DNA of 64,000 nucleotides, from NCBI RefSeq assembly GCF_020536995.1, contig NC_068358.1:49753780-49817779 (forward strand). Reading direction: 5' to 3'. The notes under the pieces are model-generated. The model saw nothing but the letters and a program-made list of their open reading frames with translations. It did no database searches and was not told the origin of the DNA. The stretch's first letter is position 1. Every line of letters begins with the position of its first letter. A program made the position numbers and the translations under genes. Positions 24,463-35,630 of this stretch are shown piece by piece. The stretch comes from Dreissena polymorpha (taxonomy: Eukaryota; Mollusca; Bivalvia; Myida; Dreissenidae).

Positions 24463-25420
24463 CTTCACCCCATGTACGTCGATAATCCAAACTAAGTAGG
24501 ATAATTCAAACTGAAAAAACAAATGGCGACAGAAATAAAGACTTCAGTCATTTATTTATAAGAACACGTTTATTTATGTTTAGTTTTGGCATGATAAACG
24601 TTTCTTTTTTTATAACATGTTATTTTCCGGATACAATGCGCTTATAAACCCATAACAATTAAAAACAATTACGTCAAAATAAAAAATGAATATGTTCGAA
24701 AATCTTGAAAAAGTAAATGAAATTGTCGAAAGGTTAAGGCCAAAAACAATTGTAATCGAAGGTTTTTAATGTTTTAATGCTTGAACTTAAATGTATTTAC
24801 CTTTCATGTATGTATGTAAAGAAAAGTATTGGCGTAAATGCTCGAAAACGCAATATATTCGTATTTGTTTGGGACAAAAATATACAAATTGGATAATGAC
24901 CTAACTAGTGTATTGATAATTCCAAACTAACAACAAGAAGTCGATGGATAATGACCAAACGACCAGATGTCTTTATGTCAGTTTGGATTTATCCATAAAG
25001 TTTAATACCCGTCCTGCAAACACATGATTTTAACACAGAAACACACTAGGTGTTCAAAGGAAAATTTTAAAGGACATTCCTGATATAATTTGGCATATCT
25101 CTATTACAGTTTCGTTCGCTCTTTTGTCAATGAACGTGTAAATAATTCAACACATAGGTCGCATTTCATGTAAATAAGCATTTTTAGAAGACACATTTAT
25201 CGTTTTTTACTAGAAAACTATTAAATCATTGCAAAATTCAAAACGCCTGTGTGTGTCAGACAGTCACTTTCACATATGTAGAAAAATTACGTCAATTTAG
25301 TTACTAAATTAGAAGAAATGATAAAATAGCCATCTACCTTTCAGTTTCAGTTTCGGCCAACATTTTTTTCTTCAGTTTGAATTATCCAACTGAGTTTGGA
25401 TTATCGACGTACAGGGGGTG
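24463..25420. mobile_element. pogo/Tigger-like MITE with about 45-bp terminal inverted repeats
   Basis: The left end (24,463-24,516: TGTACGTCGATAATCCAAAC ... GGATAATTCAAACTGAA) is the inverse of the right end (25,371-25,420) with few differences. Both are flanked by TA. Interior copies of the GGATAATGACC and AATTCCAAACT motifs near 24,890-24,990 look like subterminal transposase-binding repeats. About 958 bp, with no coding frame. The pogo-like assignment rests on the TA target and the terminus style only. Confidence 0.65.
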
Positions 25421-26779
25421 TATTTAATTATATTTAATTTTTCAATGATGTCATTTAGAATTATTATATCTCGCTGATATCGGGGACACTATATGTGATA
25501 GTGCGCGATGAGGTACGTTATTTTTTTAATGTTTTTATTGTATTATGTTTCATACCTTTGGCTAGCTCGACCATACACGATTCATTTCTTTCAAATGTTT
25601 TGCAACAAAACTTTTGTTTGCAAATATATTTTAGACCGCCTTCTCTGTCGCTTGTACGAATTCCATTGATATTACCACCCAATGTGTAACGACATAGCAC
25701 AGTGGCGACACGAAATCGGTCTACATTATTACCGAAACCGGGGTGTCAACTTGAGACAGACATTTCGAACTCCTCTATTTAATGTCACATTTCTTAACCA
25801 ATCTATGACGTCATTCGTGCTTTTTACCATGCACGTGCCTTGCAATATTCTATATTACGTACGTACATTGAACTTAGCAGTGTCCATCTCTGTCTATACA
25901 CTTGCCAACGGTATGTCACTTATACAAACGAATGTGCCAACATTTTTTATGACAACTACTGCATAGCTTCCAGTCAATTAAGTCTTTATATAATTTCTTT
26001 ACGTTTTCTTCTGTTATTATCCGGCGATATCGAATGTAATCCTGGTCCTCTAAGCCCTGAATGTCTCACTGTCTTTCACCTAAACATTCGAAGCATAAGA
26101 CACAAGATGAACTATATACGAGACACATTTTCTGAATGTACACATAGCATTTTATGTTTCACCGAAACACACTTGTCACATGATATCGGTGATGATGTAT
26201 TACAAATTGAGGGCTTCGATACAATGTTCAGACAAGACAAAAATTCTGGTGGGTTCATTGTCTATACTTCATCGTTGTTAAGTCCACAACGAATTCTTGA
26301 TCTATAACTTTTACTGCCAGAATCTGTCAGGGTGAAAACCAAAGATCATTCACAAACCTTCTTAATCTGCACAGTGTACAGACAACCAAGCTCAACTATG
26401 GATTTCTGGTATAAGTTAAATATTTGTATTGAAAAGGCAACTGAAATATCTCCACATATAATACTTGTTGGAGATATAAATGAAGACCAACTAATTCCGA
26501 GTAATCATAAACTTAAAGATATCATAACGCTCAATAATTTACGAAACATAATTACAGATCCAACTCGTGTTACAAGTAAATCTAGCACTTTAATAGACAT
26601 CACAGTTCTGTCAAGTAGCGTACACTGCTTTGATGCCGGTATATTTGAAACTGATAGAACTAAAACAGATCATTACGGAGCTTATGTGCACGTTAAGACC
26701 GATTTCAATTTAGAGGAGCCCTACAAACGACGAATATGGGAATATAAAAAAGGGAATTTTACGTTATTGAATGAATTAA

Positions 26780-27278
26780 AGGGGCCTTTTCACAGATTTT
26801 GGCATGTTTTGAAGTTTGTTATTAAATTCTTTATATTGATAAATGTAAACATTAGATTTTAAAAGCTCCAGTAAAAAATAAAAAATAAAATTCAAAAAAG
26901 GGTAAAAAAGTAGCCCGCAGCAGGGCTCGATCCAGTGACCCACGGAATCCTGAAGTAAAAACGCATTAGCCAACTGAGCTATCCTGCCAAGCATACCTAA
27001 AGTGCGTATTTTGTACGTTATATAAGCAATCTTCGAAGTTACAAAAATTTAAACGACAACAACAGAACTCTCCAAATTATTCAATCGTTTCGCGTTGCAA
27101 CGCTTTATAATTTTTTGGTTTTTAAATCGTCAAAAGATGCATATAATGGCTATATTAGACCATGGCAAATGTTCAGCAATACTGTTTCCTCACAAATATC
27201 ATAACTAAACCGAAAATGTGCGAATCTGTAACAACTGTTTTAAATTTTGTCAATTTACGAAACCGTGAAAAGATCCCT
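26780..27278. mobile_element. TTAA-flanked element with central tRNA-like module, copy a
   Basis: Ends AGGGGCCTTTTCAC and its inverse (rc AGGGATCTTTTCAC) lie just inside TTAA at 26,776-26,779 and 27,279-27,282. Dropping the insert plus one TTAA restores the LINE frame across the site (NEL|IEST), so the four-base target duplication is exact. On the minus strand 26,988-26,923 is tRNA-like (A box TAGCTCAGTTGG, B box GGATCGAGCCC). The right arm is nearly the same as in copy b at 31,296-32,232. Confidence 0.8.
26923..26988 (-). ncRNA. tRNA-derived module inside the TTAA element (not a tRNA gene)
   Basis: The minus strand starts GGCAGGATAGCTCAGTTGGC and has canonical pol III A and B boxes. It is tRNA-derived, but the arms on both sides belong to a repeated element, so it is read as a SINE-type head or captured promoter. 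Confidence 0.55.
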
Positions 27279-29700
27279 TTAATTGAGTCTACCGATTGGT
27301 CATTTATAGAACATGGAACTGATGATACTGCCACCGACAAATTTATGAATACATATTTTACTCTTGTTAAGTCCTGCATTCCAAATAAATTTGTAACTAT
27401 TCGACCTAAAGACAAACCCTGGTATAATTCCGAAATTCGGAGAACTACTCGTTCGCGCGATCGCCATAAACGTACAGCAATTCTTACCGGAAAGGCATCA
27501 GACTGGAGCAAATATAAAAACCTTCGAAACAAAGTTAACAATATGAACAAGTACGCAAAGGAGATGTTTTTAACTCAATAGAATTACTATGAGCGATTTT
27601 TTTCATCATCAAACTCTAAACAATACTGTAAGCTTATCAAAAGCCTTGTAAAAGACAATTCATCAAACTGTGAACAAATATCGCCTCTGATCAATAGTGA
27701 TCAGTCTGTTTCAATAACAGATTTCGAAAAGGCCAACACACTGAATGACTATTTTGTTTCTGTTTCGAATGTTGATAACAGAGATGTAAACTTGCCGTCT
27801 TTTGAATTGAAAACGGATGTGAGTTTAAATGATTTAAACATTTCTGAACAAGATATTAAGGACGTTCTAAATAATCTTATTATAAATAAAGCAAGCGGTC
27901 CAGACAAAGTCAGTCATCGAATGCTGAAACAAACATTTAACACAATATGTAAACTGCTTTGTTCTTTATTTAATAGATCCATTAAAGAAACGTATTTCCT
28001 AGCTCTTGGAAAATGGCAAACGTAATGCCTCTCTTCAAAAAGGGTAACAAAGAGCAACCGTCAAATTACCGGCCGATCTCTCTTATTAGTTGCGTAGGAA
28101 AAGTAATGGAACGAGTTGTATTTAAATATGTATATAACCATTTGCATCTAAACAAACTTATTTACAAATATCAATCGGGTTTCCTGTCTGGTCACTCGAC
28201 AACATATCAACTTATTGACATATATAATCAAATATGCAAAGCATTTGACGACATACAAAGCACATGCATGGTATTCTGCGGCTTTTGATCGCGTGTGGCA
28301 TAAAGGGATTCTTTGCAAGCTACGGCAGTATGGAATATCTGGAAATATCCTTAATTGGTTATCAAATTACTTATCTAAGCGCACACAGCGGGTGTTTGTT
28401 CATACAACCTTTTCCAATGAGATATCAATCAAAGCCGTGGTACCCCAAGGATTTGTTTTAGGTCCTCTCCTTTTTCTTGTCAATGTAAACGACATCTCTG
28501 ATAACTTACTTAGTAACTTAAGACTGTTTGCCGATGACAGCTCACTTTCAGTCACCTCAAATGACCATGCTTTTATGGAAAGCATCCTCAACAATGACCT
28601 TACCCAAATCAATACATGGGCCAAACAATGGTTGGTTTCCTTCAATCCCTCTAAAACTGAAGTTGTCTTTTTCTCAGTATTGGACTTGCTAAAACCCCAA
28701 CTACAATTTGACGGAAATCAGTTGGGCTTTGTTGAAACCCATAAACACCTAGGTCTCTTGTTCAGTCTAAATGGTATATGGCACAATCACATTAACGCTA
28801 TTCTTAGCAGAGCATCTAAAACATTAGGATCAATGAGAATGCTAAAATTCAAATTTAAACGTCAAACGCTAAACCAAATATACGTATCATATTTACGTCC
28901 TGTATTAGAATACTCGTCGGTCATCTGGGATAATTGTACACAATATGAAAAAGATATTTTAGAAAAAATTCAATATGACGCCGCCAGAATAGTTAGTGGT
29001 TTAACGAGATCGCATCTATAACTAATTTACTTATTGACATTGGCTGGGTATCACTGGAACACAGGCGCTGCATTCAAAAATTAATATTAGTTTACAAACA
29101 CACACAGGGTACCCTACCAGAATATCTTTCGGACATGTTTCCAACAACCGTAAATGAAAATTCCGTGTATTACCTACGAAATGGTGATAATGTACTCACA
29201 TTACCTAGATGACTCGAAATATACTCAAACTCTGCTATACCATTAGCAATCAAAGTATGGAATGATCTTGATTCTTATAAACGAAATTCAAATACATTGG
29301 ACGAATTTAAAACAAAACTTAAAGAAAAATTGAAATTCAAAGCACCTTAAATCCCTGCATATTGAGAGAACATACCAAGTAATACATGCTCGAATAAGAA
29401 ACCATTGTAGTGATCTGAAAGCGCATCTTTTTTGAAAATCAACTTACTGACTCACATAAATGTAGCTGTGGTTACCACACCGAGGACGCGGACCAATATT
29501 TCTTTAAATGTTCGCGCTATCAGGACGAACGCTTACAAATGTTTATAAACACGCGTATATTTCATCCAATTAATGCATCAAAACTCATGTTTGGCATACA
29601 AACTTTGAACTATGAAGATAATTGTAAGCTTTTTCAAGAAGTTCAGTTATTTATCAAACGCACGAAACGATTTAATGTATAACAATCAATTAACCAGGAC

Positions 29701-30060
29701 ATAATAGCACCCCTCAAAGCATTTTAATATCAAGTTGAAAGGAAGAATATGGTCGAGCTGGTCAGGGTTTTTGCAAGCATGTGTTTGTTCATAATTGTGA
29801 TGTTATTTTTTATTATTAGTGTTTTTCTCTTTTTGTCTGATTCGTCCAATATTAAGTATACACAAACTTTCTATTAGCCACTTACTCTGTATAAACAATT
29901 TTGTTATTTAAACAAGGTGATTTATTTTGCTTCTACCTTTTAGTTGTTAAGTATGCACATACAACATTTGACTACCAAATTATCTGTATCTTGGCATACC
30001 CATCTTGTGTGATATTCACTCCAAGATATTAAATACAAGATAAGAATTCTAGACGAGTAT
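29701..30060. other. LINE 3' UTR-like and spacer; no gene seen
   Basis: Non-coding sequence following the last LINE codons. A short AAGATATTAAATACAAGATA stretch near 30,023-30,045 could be the LINE 3' tail. Confidence 0.4.
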
Positions 30061-30063
30061 TTT

Positions 30064-30850
30064 TCAATGTGTAGTCAAAATTAATTTTCTTCTTTTTATG
30101 TGATAGTCATCATGTTGCATTTACTGGGTTGAAATCTCATTCCCCATGAAGTGGCCCAAGTACCAAGTTTGTTTATGTCCGATTGTAAATCCAAACAGTC
30201 TTCAAAATTATTAACTTCCCTATAGCCAACACAATCGTCGGCAAAAAGTCTAATATTTGAAATTTTGTCCATAGAAATGCCATTAATATGCACTAAAAAT
30301 AGGATCGGGCCTAACACAGTTCCCTGCGGTACTCCAGATTTAAAAATTGAGGATTCGGACCTGGAGCCATTAACCACAACGCATTGCTTACGGTTTACTA
30401 AAAACGAATCAATCCACTCTAGAATGTTTACAGGAACTCCATATTTGTGTAATTTAGTTTTTAATAATTCATGAGGCACGGTGTCGAAAACTTTTTCGAA
30501 GTCGAGGATAAAAATGTCCACTTGCTTGGATTTATCTTTCGATGTTGCCCAGTCATTAATAACGTTTACAAGTGGAGTTTTTTTACGAAAAGCATGTTGA
30601 TTTTTGTTCAGAATAGAGTTGATATCAAAATGTTGCATTAAGTTGGAATAAATGATGTGCTCTAGAAGTTTACAACATATGCATGTCAACGACACAGGTC
30701 TATAGTTACTAGGTTTCGATCTGTCATCTTTCTTATAAAAAGGACAAATATTTGCTGATTTCCAATCTTCCGGAATAGTACCAATGTTTACTGATTCCAC
30801 TAAACTGCTTCTTTCCTTAGTAAGATGTGCGAAACAAATCTGGGTTGCAT
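30064..30850 (-). mobile_element. LINE reverse-transcriptase fragment, single open frame
   Basis: About 234 codons open on the minus strand (30,800-30,096). It shows RT motifs GTIPEDWKSANICPFYKK, NYRPVSL, DFEKVFDTVPHE, SGVPQGTVLGPILFL and FADD. It lacks endonuclease and C-terminal parts, so it is a fragment of a Jockey/CR1-type LINE different from the two other LINEs here. KVFD for the usual KAFD is the only odd motif residue noted. Confidence 0.8.
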
Positions 30851-31295
30851 TCTATTCAGTTGGTATAAATAATTACATCAAAAACGGAACACACAAAAAA
30901 TAAAACAGTTAAATAAAATATCTTACCTCAATAGGAATATAGTCAGCAGTTATCAAAACTAATTTCGAGCAGATATATTTTTGGCTCCTATGAAAATGTG
31001 TATGTTTTTTTATACGAGGTGTTCAAAATGACATGAGATGTCAAATTTCCTACCAGAACAAAAAGTTGAACCTTAATATTTGCCAAAGGGCATTTTGGCA
31101 GCAGGGAATGAATAATCTATATTTATGTATATTTTATATCTTGTTGTTAGTTTTAGACTGGCCTCGTGAGACAGTTATAGTCAGAGTAATTAGTCAATTT
31201 CTATTTCTATAAGTGAAACGGTCATATTTAATACAAATGACCTTTAAGTACCATTGCTGGCTAGTCTCGGAATGAGAATTATGTAACCATGTTAA

Positions 31296-32232
31296 AGGGG
31301 CCTTTCTACAGATTTTGGCATGTTTTGAATTTGTCATTAAATGCTTTATATTGATGAATTTAAACATTGGATCTAAAACGCCCCAGCAAAAAATCAAGAA
31401 TAGAATTAAAAAAGAAAAAAAGTAACCCTCAGCAGAGCTCTGTTGTAATTTTTAGTAAATGTATATGAACTAAATTTAGACTGCTTTGTTTGATGCCATC
31501 GAGGCATGGTGGACATTTGTTATCAGAACAGGATACCATGTGGTCATCATTTCATAATAAAGATTAGTCTGGTTCGTTGCTCGGTAAAGTCTGCTTGTCA
31601 AATATTTCAACAGTTACAATAATACATACCAATTAAATGTTAAGTCCCTTCAGTGTCTTTCTACACATCCAAATATGGAAGGGTTGACAGATTTGTATAA
31701 AAAGCCAGTTGCAGTGAGAAGCTGGGAGAGAGTAAAATGGAGCGTAGAGCTGTAACGATACAAGTAGTCTGAGAGACTTATTCATTGGTGTATATATTTA
31801 TTATCATAGTGTGCAAATAAAATGTAAAGTGTATATACTGTGTTGTGAAGTTATGAACTTTTCCCCTGAAAATTGTAACAGCTCGAACCACTGACCCCTT
31901 TAGTCATGGGGTAAAATGTCTACCACTAAGACCACTTGGCCATCCGTCCTCACAATGAAAGATCTATTTTATACTTTATATAATCCGCGTAGTTTCACAA
32001 AATATAACGACAACAACAGAACTTTCCAAATTATTTAATCATTTCGCGTTGCAACGCTTTATAACTTTCAGGTTCACAAATCGTCAAAAGATGCATATAA
32101 TGTCTATTTTAAAGCATGGCAAATGTTCAGTATTACTGTTTCCTCACAAATATCATAACTAAAACCAAAAATTGCGAATCGTTAACAACTTTTTTCAATT
32201 TTGTCAATTTACCAAAACGTGAAAAGGGCCCT
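31296..32232. mobile_element. TTAA-flanked element with central tRNA-like module, copy b (with nested solo LTR)
   Basis: Ends AGGGGCCTTT and AAAAGGGCCCT lie inside TTAA at 31,292-31,295 and 32,233-32,236. The left arm and right arm (from about 31,965) match copy a at 26,780-27,278. The central module (31,885-31,950, minus strand) is a different, Leu/Ser-like tRNA sequence (GGATGGCCAAGTGGTCTTAG, B-box-like GGTTCGAGC). A solo LTR sits at the edge of that module. Confidence 0.75.
31441..31880 (+). mobile_element. Solo LTR of an LTR retrotransposon
   Basis: 440 bp beginning TGTTGTAATTTT and ending AAAATTGTAACA, flanked by GCTC on both sides (31,437-31,440 and 31,881-31,884). It carries TATAAAA at 31,696-31,702 and AATAAA at 31,816-31,821. 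No internal region remains, so recombination between two LTRs probably left this one. Family (Gypsy-like?) not determined. Confidence 0.6.
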
Positions 32233-32236
32233 TTAA

Positions 32237-33299
32237 ATTCCCAAACAATTTTAAATAAGCAAAATAAATGATTCCCCTGTATACTTTAAACCAGTTTGTT
32301 TCATTTTAATACTAATTCAGATCATTCACAAGTACAATTATGTATGAGTTGCAACATCACAATATAAATACATAATTTTTTTTATTGAGTTTTATAGTGA
32401 AACGCTAAAATTGTTTCTTAAGTAATATATCGGCTGCCCCCATTTCATGCGAATCAACGGTAAGTGTTTTATTATTACTAAATAGTATTTATCTTATTTA
32501 TTTATTATGCATGCAGTTAAATATTTTTGTAAGTTGGAAACAAAACGTCCATTGTAATTAAGTTTAGAAACAAAACGTCCATTGTAATTATGTTTAAATC
32601 GCGTGAATAAATTAATATAAAAACCTTTGTAGTGCAGGTAAATTAATATTTTCAGAGACGTAGATGTTATCTACGTCTCTGATATTTTGAAGCGTTTGGT
32701 AACGGTCATTTTGAAATTCACAAGTTCATTTAGAAAAATTTGCGCAGCGATGTGATTCGGTATGTGAAGACGTTATTCGGGAAACTAAAAAGTGTCTGTT
32801 TGACTGGGTGTGATACAAAATATCTCTTATCTCTGGTATAAGTCTAATCAAAGATCTATATAGAAACGAAGATAAGCGTTATCGGGTTTTCACAGAAACT
32901 CGCCCGGCGATTTCACTAACGTGAGAAAGTGTTGTGCGTCATTTTAATATCGTGATAATCTTTACTATACATGTGCAGTCATGCGGTGTTACAGGCATAC
33001 AAGTATTAAAACGCTCGTAATCCACAATGGTGACAGAGTCTCCCTTGAAGAGAAGTCATTAGCGCCTATATCGCAAATGTTTATTGTCTTGCTAGTATTA
33101 TTTATCAGTAATAAGTGAATGCAAAATCAATATGTTTGTTTCTTGTTTTATGGTTTATCTGAAATTTACACTTTATTTGGAAATTTTAATAAAGAAAAAG
33201 ATTAGTTTACGATCCAAAATTAAGAGAACATCGCCGGAACAGTTTGCTATAAATTAATCATTAGTTTAAAAATGATACTTGATTAAGAAACGTTAATAC
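32237..33299. other. Non-coding; no gene seen, contains a perfect hairpin
   Basis: AT-rich sequence. A direct repeat of GAAACAAAACGTCCATTGTA occurs near 32,539 and 32,568. The hairpin at 32,652-32,682 is listed separately. Confidence 0.4.
32652..32682. other. Perfect 14-bp hairpin with 3-base loop
   Basis: TCAGAGACGTAGAT / GTT / ATCTACGTCTCTGA is a perfect inverted repeat. No T-tract follows directly and no gene is adjacent. It could be a transposon end or an RNA hairpin. Confidence 0.7.
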
Positions 33300-33990
33300 A
33301 ATAACAGTTTAAGGCAAAGGCATATATGAACTTTTCACTTAAAAAATGTGCCACGGCCTGAAATCTTTGAAAGTTTCTCTAATGAATATCTTCTTAACTA
33401 CTTCAGTTATATTCGGCTTTAGCTTTTCATATTACTTCTTAATATTCAAATATGAAAGGTAATTTAGAAATAGTTAACGGCAAAGGCGGATATGTACTTT
33501 TCAATAAGAAAATATGCATAAACCCGAAATGTTACACAATTTCGCTTATGAATATCTGCGAGACTATTCACGTTAAAATCAAAAAGTTTTCTTACCCTTG
33601 CACATTTTTATATTAATATTAGAATTTTAGTACATCAGAAGTATTATAAACAAGAAATACAGTTTTAGGCAAACGTGGATATGAACGTTTCAATAGGAAA
33701 TTTGCATCCGTCTGAAATATTACACAAATCTCTTATGAATATCTCCGAAATTATTCAAAATAAATCAAAATGTTTTCATAGCCGTGTACGTGTTTATATT
33801 ACCTTTAAATTGATATTAAATCAGAAGTAGTAATAAAGAAACAATACAGTTTAGGCAAAGGCAGATATACACTTTTAAATACAGGTAGTCTAACTCGGCC
33901 TGAAATCTCGTAAAGTATTGTTATTTAATACCTGCGAAAATATTAAAGTCTAAAGCACAAAGTTATAAACTATAGATTTGCGCATGAAAG
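33300..33990. repeat. Diverged tandem repeat, about 170-190-bp period, about 4 units
   Basis: The motif GGCAAAGG(C)xGATAT..ACTTTTCA recurs at about 33,312, 33,481, 33,668 and 33,855. It is followed each time by a CTGAAAT...ATGAATATCT-type segment. Units are much diverged, so the array is old. No terminal repeats seen. Confidence 0.65.
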
Positions 33991-35630
33991 AAATGTTTAG
34001 AGTATAAATTCTTATTAGAATGTACTTGAAAATAGAAATTTTAGTAACTAGAACATTCACCTGATCATTTATATTCTTGTAATAGTGAAATTATAATGTA
34101 TGTGAAATTCTTACACACGTTACAATAAGATAAAATTAACAGATAATACAAAAACAATCCTCTCCCTTTTTTCAGAAAGAAGTAACACAAACATATTAAA
34201 GAAATACGGTAACTGTAATATCTGTCGTTTGTTTGACAATAATGGTTCTCACACTCAGTAGAAAGGAACAATAAACGAATCTGCAGCCACTTGAATGATT
34301 TTGAACTGATATAAAGTCACTAATATTTAAAATGATGTATTTCTGACATGTCCTAATCAGAAAAAAGTTAAAACTGGATTCTTGTAGAGAAGTGGGTGAA
34401 AAATCCTCTTATAATGTGTCGAAGAATGTTTGCTAGCACATATTTAACAATTTTCATTGCTGTTACACGAATATCGACCCGACCCGCTCCTACAACGACC
34501 AGCACTACTCGCTCCAGATCCTCACGAACCGCCCCGACCAAATATCTTATAGTGATTTCTGGCCAGGTTTTGGTAACGACTTGTTGAACTAGAAAATGGT
34601 GTCACTCTAGAAATCCATGCTGTTCGACTAGAAATACGGCAACTCTAGACGACTATTCAACAGTTTCAGTCCCATTTGTTATGAGTTGAACATTGCAATA
34701 CAAACTCATTTCAACATTCTCTTTTGTTTAGATTATATATGATGATTCAGAAAAGTTGGTTGACACATTTGAAATACTGGTGGCTCTTGGGACATCTTGG
34801 TACTTCAAGCGACAGGTAACTGCATTTATCGGTATTGACCAATGTAAAATGGAGAAATATTTGTATTTTTCTTGGCTCCCTCTGCGTTTGACCTAATGAG
34901 AATCCCTTTGATTTTCTCCTAATTTATAGCATTAAAATAAACTTTTTTTGCATTCGTTTCAAGTAATGTTGGGTCATAAGGGTTATTTTAAATAAGTTTT
35001 ACTTTCTACAATATTGTATTATTTTGCGTAAATTTATGTTCCTCATTTAATTATTTTTATTCCATTTGTATATTGAGCATTTTTTGCTCTCATGCCTGAT
35101 CCTTCCCTTTATTAATTTTATAAAATATTAGGAGTTGTTTCTTTATTAAACTCAATGACCTCTGTTATTAGACTTTTTATTTGTATAATCTTGCTCATTT
35201 AGTTTACAATCACCGGTACCCCTCGTTTAAGATTATCAAATAATGTTGAGCAGGACAATTGAGTGCTCCGATTTGAAGTCAGGATAAATAGAACAGTGTG
35301 TTGCATTGCTAATCAGTGAAGCTGCAAAAAGAAAATAATCGAGTCTGCGAAATATTGGCGGGTATGAATTGGAATGCAATGTTGATTCGGTTGCATTTCA
35401 GTTAAATTTTCTATAAATATCTACTTATTCGTATAAATCTTTGATATCATGAATTATATAAGAACCTTTTTAATTGGTCTAATTTCTACCATTCAACTTT
35501 TATACGACATGAAATTCACCACCAACTATCGTTCATTTTTGACAATGACTATGCATTGACAATAGCTCGCACTGTGACAATGGCCATGTAGTTTGCCAAT
35601 GGCTGTGTTATATGGCGATAGCTGTGCATC
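33991..35630. other. Mostly non-coding; one candidate exon
   Basis: No gene can be assembled. A 63-codon Ser/Thr/Arg-rich frame at 34,396-34,587 has no recognised domain. A candidate internal exon at 34,732-34,815 is listed separately. Confidence 0.4.
34732..34815 (+). CDS. Candidate orphan internal exon, 28 codons, function unknown
   Basis: 84 bp open in phase 0 between a strong acceptor (CATTCTCTTTTGTTTAG) and donor (CAG|GTAACT). It would encode a 28-residue peptide including DDSEKLVDTFEILVALG and ending WYFKRQ. Base composition is less AT-rich than its surroundings. No partner exons were found and the family is not recognised. It could be a chance match to splice signals or a transposon exon. 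Confidence 0.25.

Larger units (their letters stand above)
25490..29700 (+). mobile_element. APE-type LINE with a 2A-like peptide, decayed
   Basis: An N-terminal leader carries a hydrophobic stretch and the 2A-like motif GDIECNPGP (26,023-26,049). Then come endonuclease pieces (HLNIRSIRHKMNYI, CFTETHL, GDINEDQL, TDHYG), the pre-RT region, and RT (NASGPDK-like KASGPDK, PLFKKGN...NYRPISL, AFDRVWHKGI, PQGFVLGPLLF, FADDSSL). A C-terminal CxCG...YFFKC region ends at about 29,682. Frame breaks include a stop after 26,307, a shift near 28,012, a small deletion before AFDR at about 28,285, and breaks after 29,021. The TTAA element at 26,780-27,278 splits it. The RT and C-terminus are closely related to the LINE at 62,080-64,000. 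The 5' limit is approximate. Confidence 0.85.

Noticed and set aside
26923-26988. Possible functional tRNA on the minus strand
   Set aside because: It is embedded in a repeated TTAA-flanked element inside a LINE. It is tRNA-derived rather than a stand-alone gene.
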